Source: DATBGS01 sp036557885 (GTDB lineage: Bacteria > Chloroflexota > Ktedonobacteria > Ktedonobacterales > DATBGS01). Taken from it: a stretch of DNA of 64,000 nucleotides. Below the pieces are notes generated by a model. That model saw only the letters and a list, made by a program, of their open reading frames with translations, was not told the DNA's origin and did no database searches. Positions 42,628 to 51,328 of the stretch are shown here, one piece after another. The stretch covers positions 1 through 64,000 of the forward strand of contig DATBGS010000129.1 of NCBI GenBank assembly GCA_036557885.1. The letters run 5' to 3'. Made by a program: the position numbers and the translations under genes. The stretch's first letter is position 1, and the number at the start of each line of letters is the position of its first letter.

Positions 42628-45231
42628 TTACCCGGCGCGCTTGGGCAGGGTGGCCGGGCCAGAGGCCAGGCTTTCAATGCCGGGGCGCTTGGCGGGCTTG
42701 CCTTCCTCGGTGACTTTGACGACCACTGCGGTAATGTTATCTACGCCGCCATGCTCGTTTGCCATCTCGATCAGCTTGGAGCTGGCCTGGGGCAGGTCGT
42801 CGGTATGGCCCAGGATCATCTCAATCTCGTTGTCGCGGATCATTTCCCACAACCCATCGCAGCAGAGCAGCAGCTTGTCTCCGGGCGTCACGCGCTGGCG
42901 GTACATGTCTATTTCGATGACTTCTTTCTCGCCCAGGCTGCGGTAAATCTGGTTGCGTTTAGGATGGGTGTAGACATCATCTTTCTGGATGACGCCCGCG
43001 TCAACCAGGCTTTGCACAATGGAGTGGTCAACGGTGACGCGCTGGAGTTCGCCGCCAGGATGGAGCAGGTAGGTGCGGCTGTCGCCTACATTGCAGATGT
43101 GCGCCTCGTCGCCCGCGACCAGGGCGGCGGTCATGGTGCAGCCCATATCGGCGTGATCTTGCTGGTTCTGGCGATAGAGCTTCTGGTTGGCGCTCTGCAC
43201 GGCTTGCTGCAAGAGGGCGGTCAGTTCTTCATCGGGCAGTTCTTGCGTGGTGAGCCGGGGCGCCAGGTCCAGATAGATGCTTTCGATTGCCATGCGGCTG
43301 GCGTCCTGGCCGTTGGCGTGGCCGCCCATGCCATCCGCCACGACGAAGAGGCCAAATGGTTCCGCCTGGCCGTTGTGCATACGCGAGCCGGTAATCGCCA
43401 GGAAGTTATCTTCGTTTTCTTTGCCCGCGCGCTTGCGCCCGCGATCTGAGCGGCTGCTGACCATGACCCCAAAAGCGGGACGTTTGCGCCCTGGCAAGAC
43501 AACGGTTCGCTCCTCGTTGGGCACTGCCTGTATGGTTGGTTCGGTGTCCTGGTTGCCTTCCTGATACGGCACCCGCACATTGCCTGCATACACAGCTGCC
43601 TGAGAGCCAGGGTCAGACGCCGCAGGGATGGGTGGCAAGGCGGTGGGCGGCTGGCTGAGCGAGGGCAGGTTCAGGCGAGCAGGACCGCCAGAAGTGGCGG
43701 GTGGGTAGGAGCGCGACCCGCTCACGGCGCCGGGCACTTGAGGCAGGTCATGGCCGCAGTTGAAGCACACGCTGGAGCCAGCGTTGTTTTGTGCCCCACA
43801 GGTGGGGCAGGTGACGGCGCGCCCGCTTTGCGCCAGACTTTGCATGCTGGGGCTATACGGCAGCGTTGCTGCTCCTGGGGCAACCGGGGGCGCGCCCCCG
43901 GAGGATGGCATGCCGCTAAAATTGGCTTGCGCTATCTGGCCGTTGGAGGTGCGCGGGCTGAATGGTTGGGCGCGTTCTATGGCTTCACGCTCGTCGGGTG
44001 GTTCACCTTTCTGGCGCTTGCGTGTCTTCTGGACATAAATGAGGAAGGTCATAGAGATGACCGCCAGCAGCAGCACGCCCAGCACGCCCAGCGCGATGAA
44101 GATCTCCGTCTTGCCCAGGCCAAAGATGCCCTTGTCGTTGGGCGTCTGGTTTGAGGGGGTAGCCGAAGGGCTGGGGGCGAGCGTTGGTGTTGGGCTGGCA
44201 ACAACATCCAAAAACTCCTGGATGCCTCCAAAATCAGGATAGCTGGTGTGAATGCCTTGCAGCAGAGGGGCTGCGCCTGTGTGGGTGGGGCTGCCATAGA
44301 AGGCTGTCATCGCCTGCTGCCAGCGCTGACTCAAACACTGCGCGTCCCCAGGACATTTGGGGTTGAGGGTGCTCACTTTTGCGGGATCAACCGCGATTGG
44401 CGTCCCTCCTCCTGATGCTGCCAGTCCGGTTAAGACCCCGGTCTGCGAGTCAATCAAAGGCGTCCCAGGGCTAAGCGTCGGGCTGGTGCTGTCGGCTGTG
44501 GTTGGCACCAGGAAATCTTTGGCTTGTGCCGTCGAAGTGGGCGTCCCTGGCAAAGCAAACGCATTCAACTGGTTCGAGTTCAGGGCCTGCGCGGTCTTAT
44601 TCAACAGGTCTATTGCCACCTTCTGGCCTATGCCGCTGTTGGGAGGCGCCGTGAGGGAAATAGTTGGGTAGTCATGCAAGGCGGCACCTGCTGGCGCCGT
44701 GAGGGGCACCAGAACGGTGGTGGTGGGGGTGCCGTTCGTAGGCGGAAGGAGATTTTTGTTTTCTTTCGGAAACGTGAAAGTCACGATGTTTGTGCCCGCG
44801 TTGGCACCGGCATAGGCGGTGCTGAGGTAGACCCTGGCACCATCAAAGGTAATGCCTTTCAGCGTAGCGCCGGTGAGGGTGGGCGTCTGACAGAAGTTTT
44901 GCGCCAGAACTTGACTGGTCGTGAGCAGGTAGGTCTGGCCCGCGCCCAGGGGACTGGTCGAGGCTGCGAGCACACCCAGGCCGGAGCAGACACCAGGCAA
45001 GGGGAGGGCTTGGGAATTGGCGTTGATGGTAAAGTTGATCGTGTAATCAGCCTCGACGCGCACGGTGGCAATCTCGGCAAGCGCTACCCCCACGTCTTTG
45101 GGGGGCACCAGCGCGGGCAGGCGCGTGGCGCCTGCTGAAGCCACCACTGCCGACATGATGCCCAGCGCCAGGCACAGCGCTATCAGGAAGGGTCGTAACC
45201 ATCGAGATGGCTGCTGTATCGGTTGCTTCAT
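42628..45231 (-). CDS. Membrane PP2C Ser/Thr phosphatase with extracytoplasmic domain and zinc ribbon
   Basis: An 867-residue protein. A signal/anchor (LIALCLALGIMSAVVASAGA, near 14-33) is followed by a 330-residue ectodomain, a Thr/Pro stalk and a membrane helix (EIFIALGVLGVLLLAVISMT, near 395). Inside the cell come a zinc ribbon (CPTCGAQ, CFNCG), a Pro-rich linker and a C-terminal PP2C domain with ENEDN, VVADGMGGHANG, NVGDSRTYLL and HGGVDNITAVVV, all metal-binding Asp present. It would reverse the action of the kinase encoded just upstream. The ectodomain (YLLTTSQVL; LSPGTPLIDSQTGVLTGL) resembles a degenerate trypsin-like fold. AGGAGGGG lies before the ATG. Confidence 0.92.
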   Translation of the reverse strand: MKQPIQQPSRWLRPFLIALCLALGIMSAVVASAGATRLPALVPPKDVGVALAEIATVRVEADYTINFTINANSQALPLPGVCSGLGVLAASTSPLGAGQTYLLTTSQVLAQNFCQTPTLTGATLKGITFDGARVYLSTAYAGANAGTNIVTFTFPKENKNLLPPTNGTPTTTVLVPLTAPAGAALHDYPTISLTAPPNSGIGQKVAIDLLNKTAQALNSNQLNAFALPGTPTSTAQAKDFLVPTTADSTSPTLSPGTPLIDSQTGVLTGLAASGGGTPIAVDPAKVSTLNPKCPGDAQCLSQRWQQAMTAFYGSPTHTGAAPLLQGIHTSYPDFGGIQEFLDVVASPTPTLAPSPSATPSNQTPNDKGIFGLGKTEIFIALGVLGVLLLAVISMTFLIYVQKTRKRQKGEPPDEREAIERAQPFSPRTSNGQIAQANFSGMPSSGGAPPVAPGAATLPYSPSMQSLAQSGRAVTCPTCGAQNNAGSSVCFNCGHDLPQVPGAVSGSRSYPPATSGGPARLNLPSLSQPPTALPPIPAASDPGSQAAVYAGNVRVPYQEGNQDTEPTIQAVPNEERTVVLPGRKRPAFGVMVSSRSDRGRKRAGKENEDNFLAITGSRMHNGQAEPFGLFVVADGMGGHANGQDASRMAIESIYLDLAPRLTTQELPDEELTALLQQAVQSANQKLYRQNQQDHADMGCTMTAALVAGDEAHICNVGDSRTYLLHPGGELQRVTVDHSIVQSLVDAGVIQKDDVYTHPKRNQIYRSLGEKEVIEIDMYRQRVTPGDKLLLCCDGLWEMIRDNEIEMILGHTDDLPQASSKLIEMANEHGGVDNITAVVVKVTEEGKPAKRPGIESLASGPATLPKRAG

Positions 45232-45302
45232 GAACAAATCCCCTCCTAAAGCTGCTGCTCCCAGCCCTGCTGATTCATTGTGGCGAAGATAGAAACTCTG
45301 TG

Positions 45303-47129
45303 TCACCGTGCCAGTGTTCCTGGTCCTCCAAGGCTCCCTGGGTTGCCAGTTGCCAGCCGCGCGCGAAGCCGCTGGAGGTTTTGCTGCGCTTGCCCGTCGG
45401 CAGGATTCAGCCGCACCGCGTACTCACATTCGCGCACCGCATCGTTTAAGCGCCCCTCGCGCTCATAGACCTGACAGAGCAGATAGCGTGCTTCGGCATT
45501 GCCGGCTTCAAGTCGCAACGCTTCGACAAAACCACGTTCGGCGTCTTGCAGCCGATTCAGCCGCAAACAAAGCCGACCAATGTTCATATGCACAGCGACA
45601 CTGCGGTTGAGCAGGCGCGCTGCCTCGCGGTATTCTGCCAGCGCCGGGTCAAGCTGATTGGTCTGCTCGTAGCATTGTCCCAGCAAGCGATGCGCTTCGC
45701 CATCGTTGGGGTCGTAGCGCAAGGCATTTTGATAGGCTTCAATGCCCGGTGCCGGGCGCCGCTGTAAAAAGAGAAAGACATCGCCAATCAAGCGATGCGT
45801 TTCGGCATCGCTGGGATTCAGGCTCAGGGCTGTTTGATAGGCGGCCATGGCGCGCGTGGTGTCGGGCGGCTGGCTGCGCGCGTAAATCTTGCCCATGAGC
45901 TTATGGACCTGTGGGTTACGTGGGTCAATTTGCAGCGCCTGCTGCGCGATATTGAACGCTTCGGTAAAGCGCCGCTGATCAAGCTGCGCCAGCGCCATAT
46001 TGATATAGCCTGCGGATGGGCCGGAGGAGGGCGCAACGGCTACCGAGGGCTGCACCATGACGGAGGGCTGCCCCAGTTGCCCTGGAAGCGGGACGGGAGG
46101 TCTGTTCAGCAGAGAGGCACCAGGGGCGGCCTGGACCGGCGGCCCGGCCACGACAGGCGGCAGCCGCAAGATGGCCTGCTCCATTTCGCCCGCGCTGGCC
46201 CAGCGCGCGTCCAGGTTCTTCTGAAGGGCTTTGCCAATCAAGCCGTCAAATTGCGGCGAAATCTCCGGGCGGATGCTGCGAATGGTTGGGAAGTCAAAGA
46301 TCGAGGGCTTATTATTGGTGGCCTCGTGGCGTGTCAGCAGCCGATGGAGCGTGGCGCCCAGGGCATAGAGGTCGCTGCGCGGGGAGGGCTTGCCTTCCAG
46401 TTGTTCCGGGGGCGCGTAGCCCAGCGTCATGATGACGGTGGCCTGATGGCCTCCGCCCTGGAAGGAGCGCGCGATGCCAAAGTCAATCAGCTTGACCTTA
46501 TCATCTTTGTCTATCATGATATTGGAGGGCTTGAGGTCGCGGAAGATGACCGGCGGGTTTTGCCCATGCAGATAGGCCAGCACGTTACAGATCTGCGCCC
46601 CCCAACTGCGCGCGCGCGCCTCTGGCAGGCCGCGTGGCTGGCCTTCTTGCTCCAGCACCTCGCCCAAGGTTTTGCCATCTATGAATTCCATCACCAGATA
46701 GTTATGCCCGTTCTCCGCGAAGAAGTCGAAGACCCTGGGGATGGCCGGGTGGTGGAGTTCCAGCAGCATATGCGCTTCGCGCTCGAACCATTGCAGCGCC
46801 TGATCGCGGTCTTCATCGCTGCTGAAGTTATCCAGCATTTCTTTGACGGCGCAGGCTTTTTTAAAGTGCTGGTCGGTTCCGCGATAGACGGCGCCCATGC
46901 CGCCTTTCGCAACGGCTTTTTCTATTTGATAGCGCTTTTGCAGGGTGGTGCCAGAAGTGAGGCGTTTGGGGCCGCGCGCGTGACTTTCTCCAGAGTCGCT
47001 CTCGCCTGGGGGAGGCGGAGGAGGAGCGGAGATTGGGTCACGTCCGGCGCCCGTCAATGGCTGCTGACACTTGACGCATGTCTGCGCAGTATCGTTATTT
47101 TCTGTATTGCAGTTGGTACACTTGATCAC
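45303..47129 (-). CDS. Ser/Thr protein kinase with zinc ribbon and TPR repeats
   Basis: A 608-residue soluble kinase. The GTG start at 47129 gives MIKCTNCNTE, a zinc ribbon (Cys4, 7, 18, 21), with GGAG 7 bases upstream; longer starts have none. The kinase domain (about 65-330) has AKGGMGAVY, Lys96, FRDLKPSN (the His is Phe, common in this subgroup) and DFG at 216-218, so it is probably active. A Pro-rich linker leads to about six TPR-like repeats (residues 400-600). PP2C follows 71 bp downstream, forming a kinase-phosphatase pair. Confidence 0.9.
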   Translation of the reverse strand: MIKCTNCNTENNDTAQTCVKCQQPLTGAGRDPISAPPPPPPGESDSGESHARGPKRLTSGTTLQKRYQIEKAVAKGGMGAVYRGTDQHFKKACAVKEMLDNFSSDEDRDQALQWFEREAHMLLELHHPAIPRVFDFFAENGHNYLVMEFIDGKTLGEVLEQEGQPRGLPEARARSWGAQICNVLAYLHGQNPPVIFRDLKPSNIMIDKDDKVKLIDFGIARSFQGGGHQATVIMTLGYAPPEQLEGKPSPRSDLYALGATLHRLLTRHEATNNKPSIFDFPTIRSIRPEISPQFDGLIGKALQKNLDARWASAGEMEQAILRLPPVVAGPPVQAAPGASLLNRPPVPLPGQLGQPSVMVQPSVAVAPSSGPSAGYINMALAQLDQRRFTEAFNIAQQALQIDPRNPQVHKLMGKIYARSQPPDTTRAMAAYQTALSLNPSDAETHRLIGDVFLFLQRRPAPGIEAYQNALRYDPNDGEAHRLLGQCYEQTNQLDPALAEYREAARLLNRSVAVHMNIGRLCLRLNRLQDAERGFVEALRLEAGNAEARYLLCQVYEREGRLNDAVRECEYAVRLNPADGQAQQNLQRLRARLATGNPGSLGGPGTLAR

Positions 47130-47217
47130 GCGGGTGCTCCATCTCACCAAGCACGAGGCTGGCAGAAACCCAGGTGGCATATCCTTTGCCATCATACTAA
47201 ACAAGCCCATCTGAAGG

Positions 47218-47228
47218 TCATTATAGCA
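47218..47228 (-). promoter_or_regulatory. Extended -10 promoter of the kinase-PP2C operon
   Basis: TATGC-TATAAT on the minus strand (hexamer 47225-47220), with the TG of an extended -10. No clear -35 was found. Confidence 0.5.
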
Positions 47229-47368
47229 TACCTTCTCGCAAGATACAGCAGTTTTGCTGTGAGGTTGCCCACAAACTGGCCTCTTTGGGGGAGAGAAGAG
47301 AGGGAGAAAGAAGGCCAGGCTGAGGCAAGGCTGCGGGCGAGAAGCGGCCTGGAGGCTGGGGCCGTTCG

Positions 47369-47397
47369 TTGTCGGGCGCGGCGGGCTATGCTATAAT
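47369..47397 (+). promoter_or_regulatory. Sigma70-type promoter of the nuo operon
   Basis: TTGTCG at 47369-47374, a 17-bp spacer and TATAAT at 47392-47397 with an upstream TG (TATGCTATAAT). Transcription would start near 47404, 100 bp before nuoA. Confidence 0.75.
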
Positions 47398-47503
47398 ACG
47401 AGGCGGCATACTACATATGCACCATCCTCTACCTCTCAGCAGGCTAGCACCCTTCCTGGGCGCCGTCGCTGGATGGTGAGGGTGGCTACTGTGGAGGGTT
47501 CTT

Positions 47504-47875
47504 GTGGCAAATATCGGCTATCTCTACGCGGGTATCTTCTTTGCGCTTGGCTGTGGGCTGGTGGGTATCTCGCTGGTTTTGGCAAATGTGATTGCTCGTT
47601 TGACGCTGAAAAAACAGCCTGCGCGCACCAAAAATGTCACCTATGAATCTGGTGAAACCCCGTTGGGCGGCGCCTGGGTGCAATATCCTCTGGCCTTTTA
47701 TGTCTTTGCCTTGCTGTTTGTGGCCTTTGATGTTGATATTGTCTTTCTGATTTCCTGGGCGGTGGTCTTTCAACAATTAAGCTGGTTTGGCTTTGTGGAG
47801 ATTATCTTCTTTATCGCGGTGCTGGCGCTTGGTCTGGTCTATGCCTGGCGCAAGGGGGTGATCCGATGGATTTAA
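47504..47875 (+). CDS. nuoA: NADH-quinone oxidoreductase subunit A
   Basis: A 123-residue membrane subunit of complex I with three helices. TYESGETPLGGAWVQYPLAFY is the conserved loop, and FALLFVAFDVDIVFLISWAV the second helix with its acidic residues. A GTG start is used, behind GGAGGG. It overlaps nuoC by 10 bp. nuoB, which normally lies between nuoA and nuoC, is absent here. Confidence 0.95.
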   Translation: MANIGYLYAGIFFALGCGLVGISLVLANVIARLTLKKQPARTKNVTYESGETPLGGAWVQYPLAFYVFALLFVAFDVDIVFLISWAVVFQQLSWFGFVEIIFFIAVLALGLVYAWRKGVIRWI

Positions 47876-48579
47876 CGCTGCAAGGCGGGCAGGCCCAGAC
47901 GGAACCCGCGCCTTCGCTCCAGGCATTTCAGCGCGAGCATCTGGAAGCGCTGGTGCAGGGACTTCAGCCGCTTGACGCGCTGATTGGGCATGCGGTGGAA
48001 AAGACGGTGATGCCGCGCGGCGGCATCGTCGCGCTTGAGATTGAGCGGGCGAAGCTGGTCGAGACGTGCTGGTTTTTGCGCGACGCGCTGGGCTTTACGA
48101 TGCTCACCTCGGTTTCGGGCGTGGATATGCGTGACCATCTGGAGGTGGTCTATCACCTGCGCGCCCTGAACAATAACTGGCTGCTGCAAGTCAAGGTGAA
48201 GCTGGAGCCAGGCAAACCGGAGGTGGAGAGTCTGGTGAGCGTCTGGCTTTCGGCCAACTGGCTGGAGCGCGAAACCTATGATCTGTTTGGCATCGTCTTT
48301 CTGGGGCATCCCGATCTGCGCCGGATTTTGCTGGATGATGAATTTGAGGGCTTCCCGCTGCTCAAGAGTTTCCGCCCCACGCCCATGACGGTGCATGATC
48401 GCGCCACGACGCAGGTGCCACCAGAGGAGGCGCTTTCTAGCGAGGCGCAGCAGCGGGGCGTGGAGCGCGTGGTTGCGAAGCGGTTGGGGCAGGGCCAGCA
48501 GGAGCGCCTGCACCCCGGTACGCCGACCTTTGGGCACACGCAGTATCATACGGAGCCAAAAACTGAGGGCGGGCACTGA
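47866..48579 (+). CDS. nuoC: NADH-quinone oxidoreductase subunit C
   Basis: A 237-residue peripheral-arm subunit (30 kDa family). The signature ANWLERETYDLFGIVFLGHPD is followed by LRRILLDDEFEGFPLLKSF. The N-terminal 70 residues form the ferredoxin-like domain, and a C-terminal tail of about 60 polar residues (GTPTFGHTQYH) is longer than in short homologues. It starts inside nuoA and is followed by nuoD after 23 bp. Confidence 0.95.
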   Translation: MDLTLQGGQAQTEPAPSLQAFQREHLEALVQGLQPLDALIGHAVEKTVMPRGGIVALEIERAKLVETCWFLRDALGFTMLTSVSGVDMRDHLEVVYHLRALNNNWLLQVKVKLEPGKPEVESLVSVWLSANWLERETYDLFGIVFLGHPDLRRILLDDEFEGFPLLKSFRPTPMTVHDRATTQVPPEEALSSEAQQRGVERVVAKRLGQGQQERLHPGTPTFGHTQYHTEPKTEGGH

Positions 48580-48602
48580 GACTTGCCCAAAGGAGCACGA
48601 CA

Positions 48603-49781
48603 ATGGCGATTGAACCTGGGGTTGGGCAGCAAGGCGCCGCTCAAACAGAACCAGAACCCCATCTCTATATGGAGGGAACCGGAGGCTTTCGCTCCGAGGA
48701 GATGATCCTCAATATGGGGCCGCAGCATCCCTCGACGCATGGCGTGCTGCGTCTGGTGCTGACGCTGGACGGCGAGACGGTGGTGCATTGCACGCCGGTG
48801 ATTGGTTATCTGCATCGCGGCATCGAGAAGATTCTGGAGAACCGCCCGTACATGGGCGGCATCCGTTATATGGATAACTCGGATTATCTCTCGCCCATGC
48901 TCAATGAGACGGCCTATGCCGGGGCGGTTGAGCAGTTGATGGGGCTGGAGCCGCCGCGCCGCGCGCAGTATATCCGTCTAATGACGAATGAGATGCAGCG
49001 CATTGCGAGCCATATGGTGGCAATTGGCACGTATCTGCTGGACCTGGGCGCGATGACGCCCATTCTGTACTGCTTCCGTGACCGTGAAGGTATCATGGAC
49101 CTCTTTGAGGCGCTGGGCGGCAGCCGCTTCAATGTGAACTATCTGCGCGTGGGCGGTGTGCTGCATGATTTCCCCCAGGGCTGGCTCAGCCGTCTGGAAA
49201 CCTGGTGCAACAAGTTTGATAACACCATGCAGGAACTGGAAAATCTGGTGGTGGGCAATGAAATCTTTGAGGCGCGCACGCAGGGCGTGGGCTATATTGA
49301 CCCACAGCAGGCGGTGGCCTATGGGCTGACCGGGCCGAATCTGCGCGGGTCGGGGGTGCGCTTTGATCTGCGCGTGGACCGCCCGTATATGGCCTACCGC
49401 GAGGTGCCAGTCAATCCGGCGGTGCGCCAGGAAGGGGATGCCTTTGCACGTTTCCGCGTGCGCATGGATGAATGTTACGAGAGCCTGCGCCTGGTGCGGG
49501 TGGCGATGGATAAGCTGCCGGGCGGACCCATTTCGGCGCGTGTGCCGATTGCGCTGCGCCCGCCGCGCGGCGAGACGTACTTTGCGGTGGAGAGCAGCAA
49601 GGGCGAGCAGGGCATTTATCTGATCAGCGACGGTTCGGAATATCCCTGGCGGGCGAAGATTCGCGGGCCGTCGTTTGTGAACCTGCAAATCTTGCCGGAA
49701 CTGATGCGCGGGCATAAGATGGGCGATGTGGTGGCGATTCTGGGCAGTATTGATCTGGTGCTGGGTGAGGTGGATAGATGA
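48603..49781 (+). CDS. nuoD: NADH-quinone oxidoreductase subunit D
   Basis: A 392-residue 49-kDa-family subunit that shapes the quinone cavity. ILNMGPQHPSTHGVLRLVL carries the conserved His pair, TPVIGYLHRGIEK, ENRPYMGGIRYMDNSDYLSP and RMDECYESLRLVRVAMDKLP follow in normal order, and the C-terminal DLVLGEVDR ends as in other bacteria. AAAGGAG lies before the ATG. An inverted pair of triple-hairpin elements sits directly behind the stop. Confidence 0.97.
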   Translation: MAIEPGVGQQGAAQTEPEPHLYMEGTGGFRSEEMILNMGPQHPSTHGVLRLVLTLDGETVVHCTPVIGYLHRGIEKILENRPYMGGIRYMDNSDYLSPMLNETAYAGAVEQLMGLEPPRRAQYIRLMTNEMQRIASHMVAIGTYLLDLGAMTPILYCFRDREGIMDLFEALGGSRFNVNYLRVGGVLHDFPQGWLSRLETWCNKFDNTMQELENLVVGNEIFEARTQGVGYIDPQQAVAYGLTGPNLRGSGVRFDLRVDRPYMAYREVPVNPAVRQEGDAFARFRVRMDECYESLRLVRVAMDKLPGGPISARVPIALRPPRGETYFAVESSKGEQGIYLISDGSEYPWRAKIRGPSFVNLQILPELMRGHKMGDVVAILGSIDLVLGEVDR

Positions 49782-49783
49782 CG

Positions 49784-49927
49784 CTGGCGGTTAAAACCGC
49801 GCCTATGGGCCTGCGGCCATGAAACCCGCCTGCGCGGGTTGGGACGAATGTCGATGTGCCAGGGTGGGGAACCTGCGCAGGCAGGTTTGGTGGCGGAACG
49901 CCCTTAGCCGCGACTTTAGTCGCCAGG
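49784..49927. repeat. Inverted pair of triple-hairpin elements inside the nuo operon
   Basis: A + copy (49784-49850: GCGGTT-AA-AACCGC, GGCC-TGC-GGCC, AACCCGC-CTGC-GCGGGTT, GGGACGAA) faces a - copy (49862-49927; read on the minus strand GCGACT-AA-AGTCGC, GGCG-TTC-CGCC, AACCTGC-CTGC-GCAGGTT). The two are different subtypes, so this is not a simple local inversion. Confidence 0.8.
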
Positions 49928-49967
49928 GCGGGGTGCTGGGATTATCTTCTAAAGAAGGTGATGTGCT

Positions 49968-51266
49968 GTGTTAAGCGATTTTTGGAAAGAAGTTATTCAC
50001 TTCTTTATTACGCTGATATTCACGCTGCTCTTTGTGCCGATCATTCCGCTCTTGGGCGTCTATCTGGACCGCAAGGTGCTGGCGCTGATGCAGGACCGGC
50101 TGGGGCCAACCCATTACGGTCCCTGGGGGCTGTTGCAGACCCCGCTGGATATGATCAAGCTGCTGAGCAAAGAGGATATTACGGCCTCGGCTGCCGATAA
50201 AGTGATCTTTACGGTGGCGCCGATGATGTTCCTGGGGCCGATTCTGGCCGCGTTTGTGGTGCTGCCGTTCTCGCCGTATCTGACGGTGAACGCGCTGGGC
50301 ACCGGCATTGTCTATCTGGTGGCGTTTAGCTCGCTGGATGTGATTGGCGTCTTGATGGCGGGCTGGGGGTCGAATAATAAATATTCGCTGATTGGTGGCT
50401 TTCGCTCGGCGGCGCAGATGATTTCCTATGAGTTGCCGCTGGTGCTGGGGCTGATTGGCGTCGTGATGATTACGAGCGTGCTGGCAGCGGATGGGATTGG
50501 CTCGATCTCACTGAGCGAGATTATCAATGCGCAGATGAAACCACCCTGGCTCTGGTTTGTCTTGCTTCAGCCGCTGGGCTTTTTGATTTACTACACCTGC
50601 GGGCTGGCGGAGACGAACCGCTCCCCGTTTGATCTGCCCGAAGCCGAATCGGAACTGGTGGCGGGCTATCTGACCGAATACAGCGGCATTCGCTGGGCGC
50701 TGTTCTTCCTGGGCGAATACGCCAATATGGTGATTGTTTCCTGTATTGCGACGGCGCTGTTCCTGGGCGGCTGGTCCGGGCCGGGCGCCAACCAGGGCTT
50801 CTGGGTCGGTGCGCTGGGCGATTTCTGGGGGACGGTCATCTTTAATCTCTTTGCGGTGCTGTGGTTCCAGATGAAGGTCTGGCTGATTATTCTGGTCTTT
50901 GTCTGGGTTCGCGCCACGCTGCCGCGCCTGCGCGCCGATCAGTTGATGCAGTTTGCCTGGTTGATTCTGATTCCCATCACGCTGCTGAATATTCTGGTGA
51001 CGGGCTTCTTGCTGTTGATCGTGCCTGATCTGGCTGGAAATGTGATGCTGCTGGATGTGCCGCTGCAAGTCTGGGTGGCGGGCGCTTTTAACTGGCTGCT
51101 GTTCCTGGTCTATATCTTTGCTTTGGGTCGGGTGATTGGGGCCGCGCCGTTGGGCAAGATGCCGCGTTGGATTAAGGCACGCACTGCCATCAGCGCGTCA
51201 GCAAAGGCCAGTGCCGCGTCCAAGGCTCAGCCACAGCCAACGGCGCTGGCGCGTGGCAGCAAATAA
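49968..51266 (+). CDS. nuoH: NADH-quinone oxidoreductase subunit H
   Basis: A 432-residue membrane subunit joining the quinone site to the proton-pumping arm. LDRKVLALMQDRLGPTHYGP, QTPLDMIKLLSKEDI, ELPLVLGLIGVVM, ETNRSPFDLPEAESELVAG (the loop forming the quinone chamber) and WVRATLPRLRADQLMQFAW are all present. A GTG start is used behind AAGAAGGTGAT. The last 50 residues are an Ala/Lys/Ser-rich tail not needed for the fold. No nuoI-N follows: the next gene is an SRPBCC protein. Confidence 0.95.
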   Translation: MLSDFWKEVIHFFITLIFTLLFVPIIPLLGVYLDRKVLALMQDRLGPTHYGPWGLLQTPLDMIKLLSKEDITASAADKVIFTVAPMMFLGPILAAFVVLPFSPYLTVNALGTGIVYLVAFSSLDVIGVLMAGWGSNNKYSLIGGFRSAAQMISYELPLVLGLIGVVMITSVLAADGIGSISLSEIINAQMKPPWLWFVLLQPLGFLIYYTCGLAETNRSPFDLPEAESELVAGYLTEYSGIRWALFFLGEYANMVIVSCIATALFLGGWSGPGANQGFWVGALGDFWGTVIFNLFAVLWFQMKVWLIILVFVWVRATLPRLRADQLMQFAWLILIPITLLNILVTGFLLLIVPDLAGNVMLLDVPLQVWVAGAFNWLLFLVYIFALGRVIGAAPLGKMPRWIKARTAISASAKASAASKAQPQPTALARGSK

Positions 51267-51328
51267 CAAGGTCAGGGCTGGCAGCGGTAGCTGCTGGAGA
51301 CTGGTCCCTGATCAGAGAGGAAGAGGCG

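Noticed and set aside
45795..47396. A 533-codon + strand frame over the TPR kinase
   Set aside because: Antisense shadow; the kinase, zinc ribbon and TPRs are unmistakable on the minus strand.
49782..49967. A degenerate nuo gene between nuoD and nuoH
   Set aside because: The stretch consists of two triple-hairpin elements in inverted orientation and has no coding pattern.
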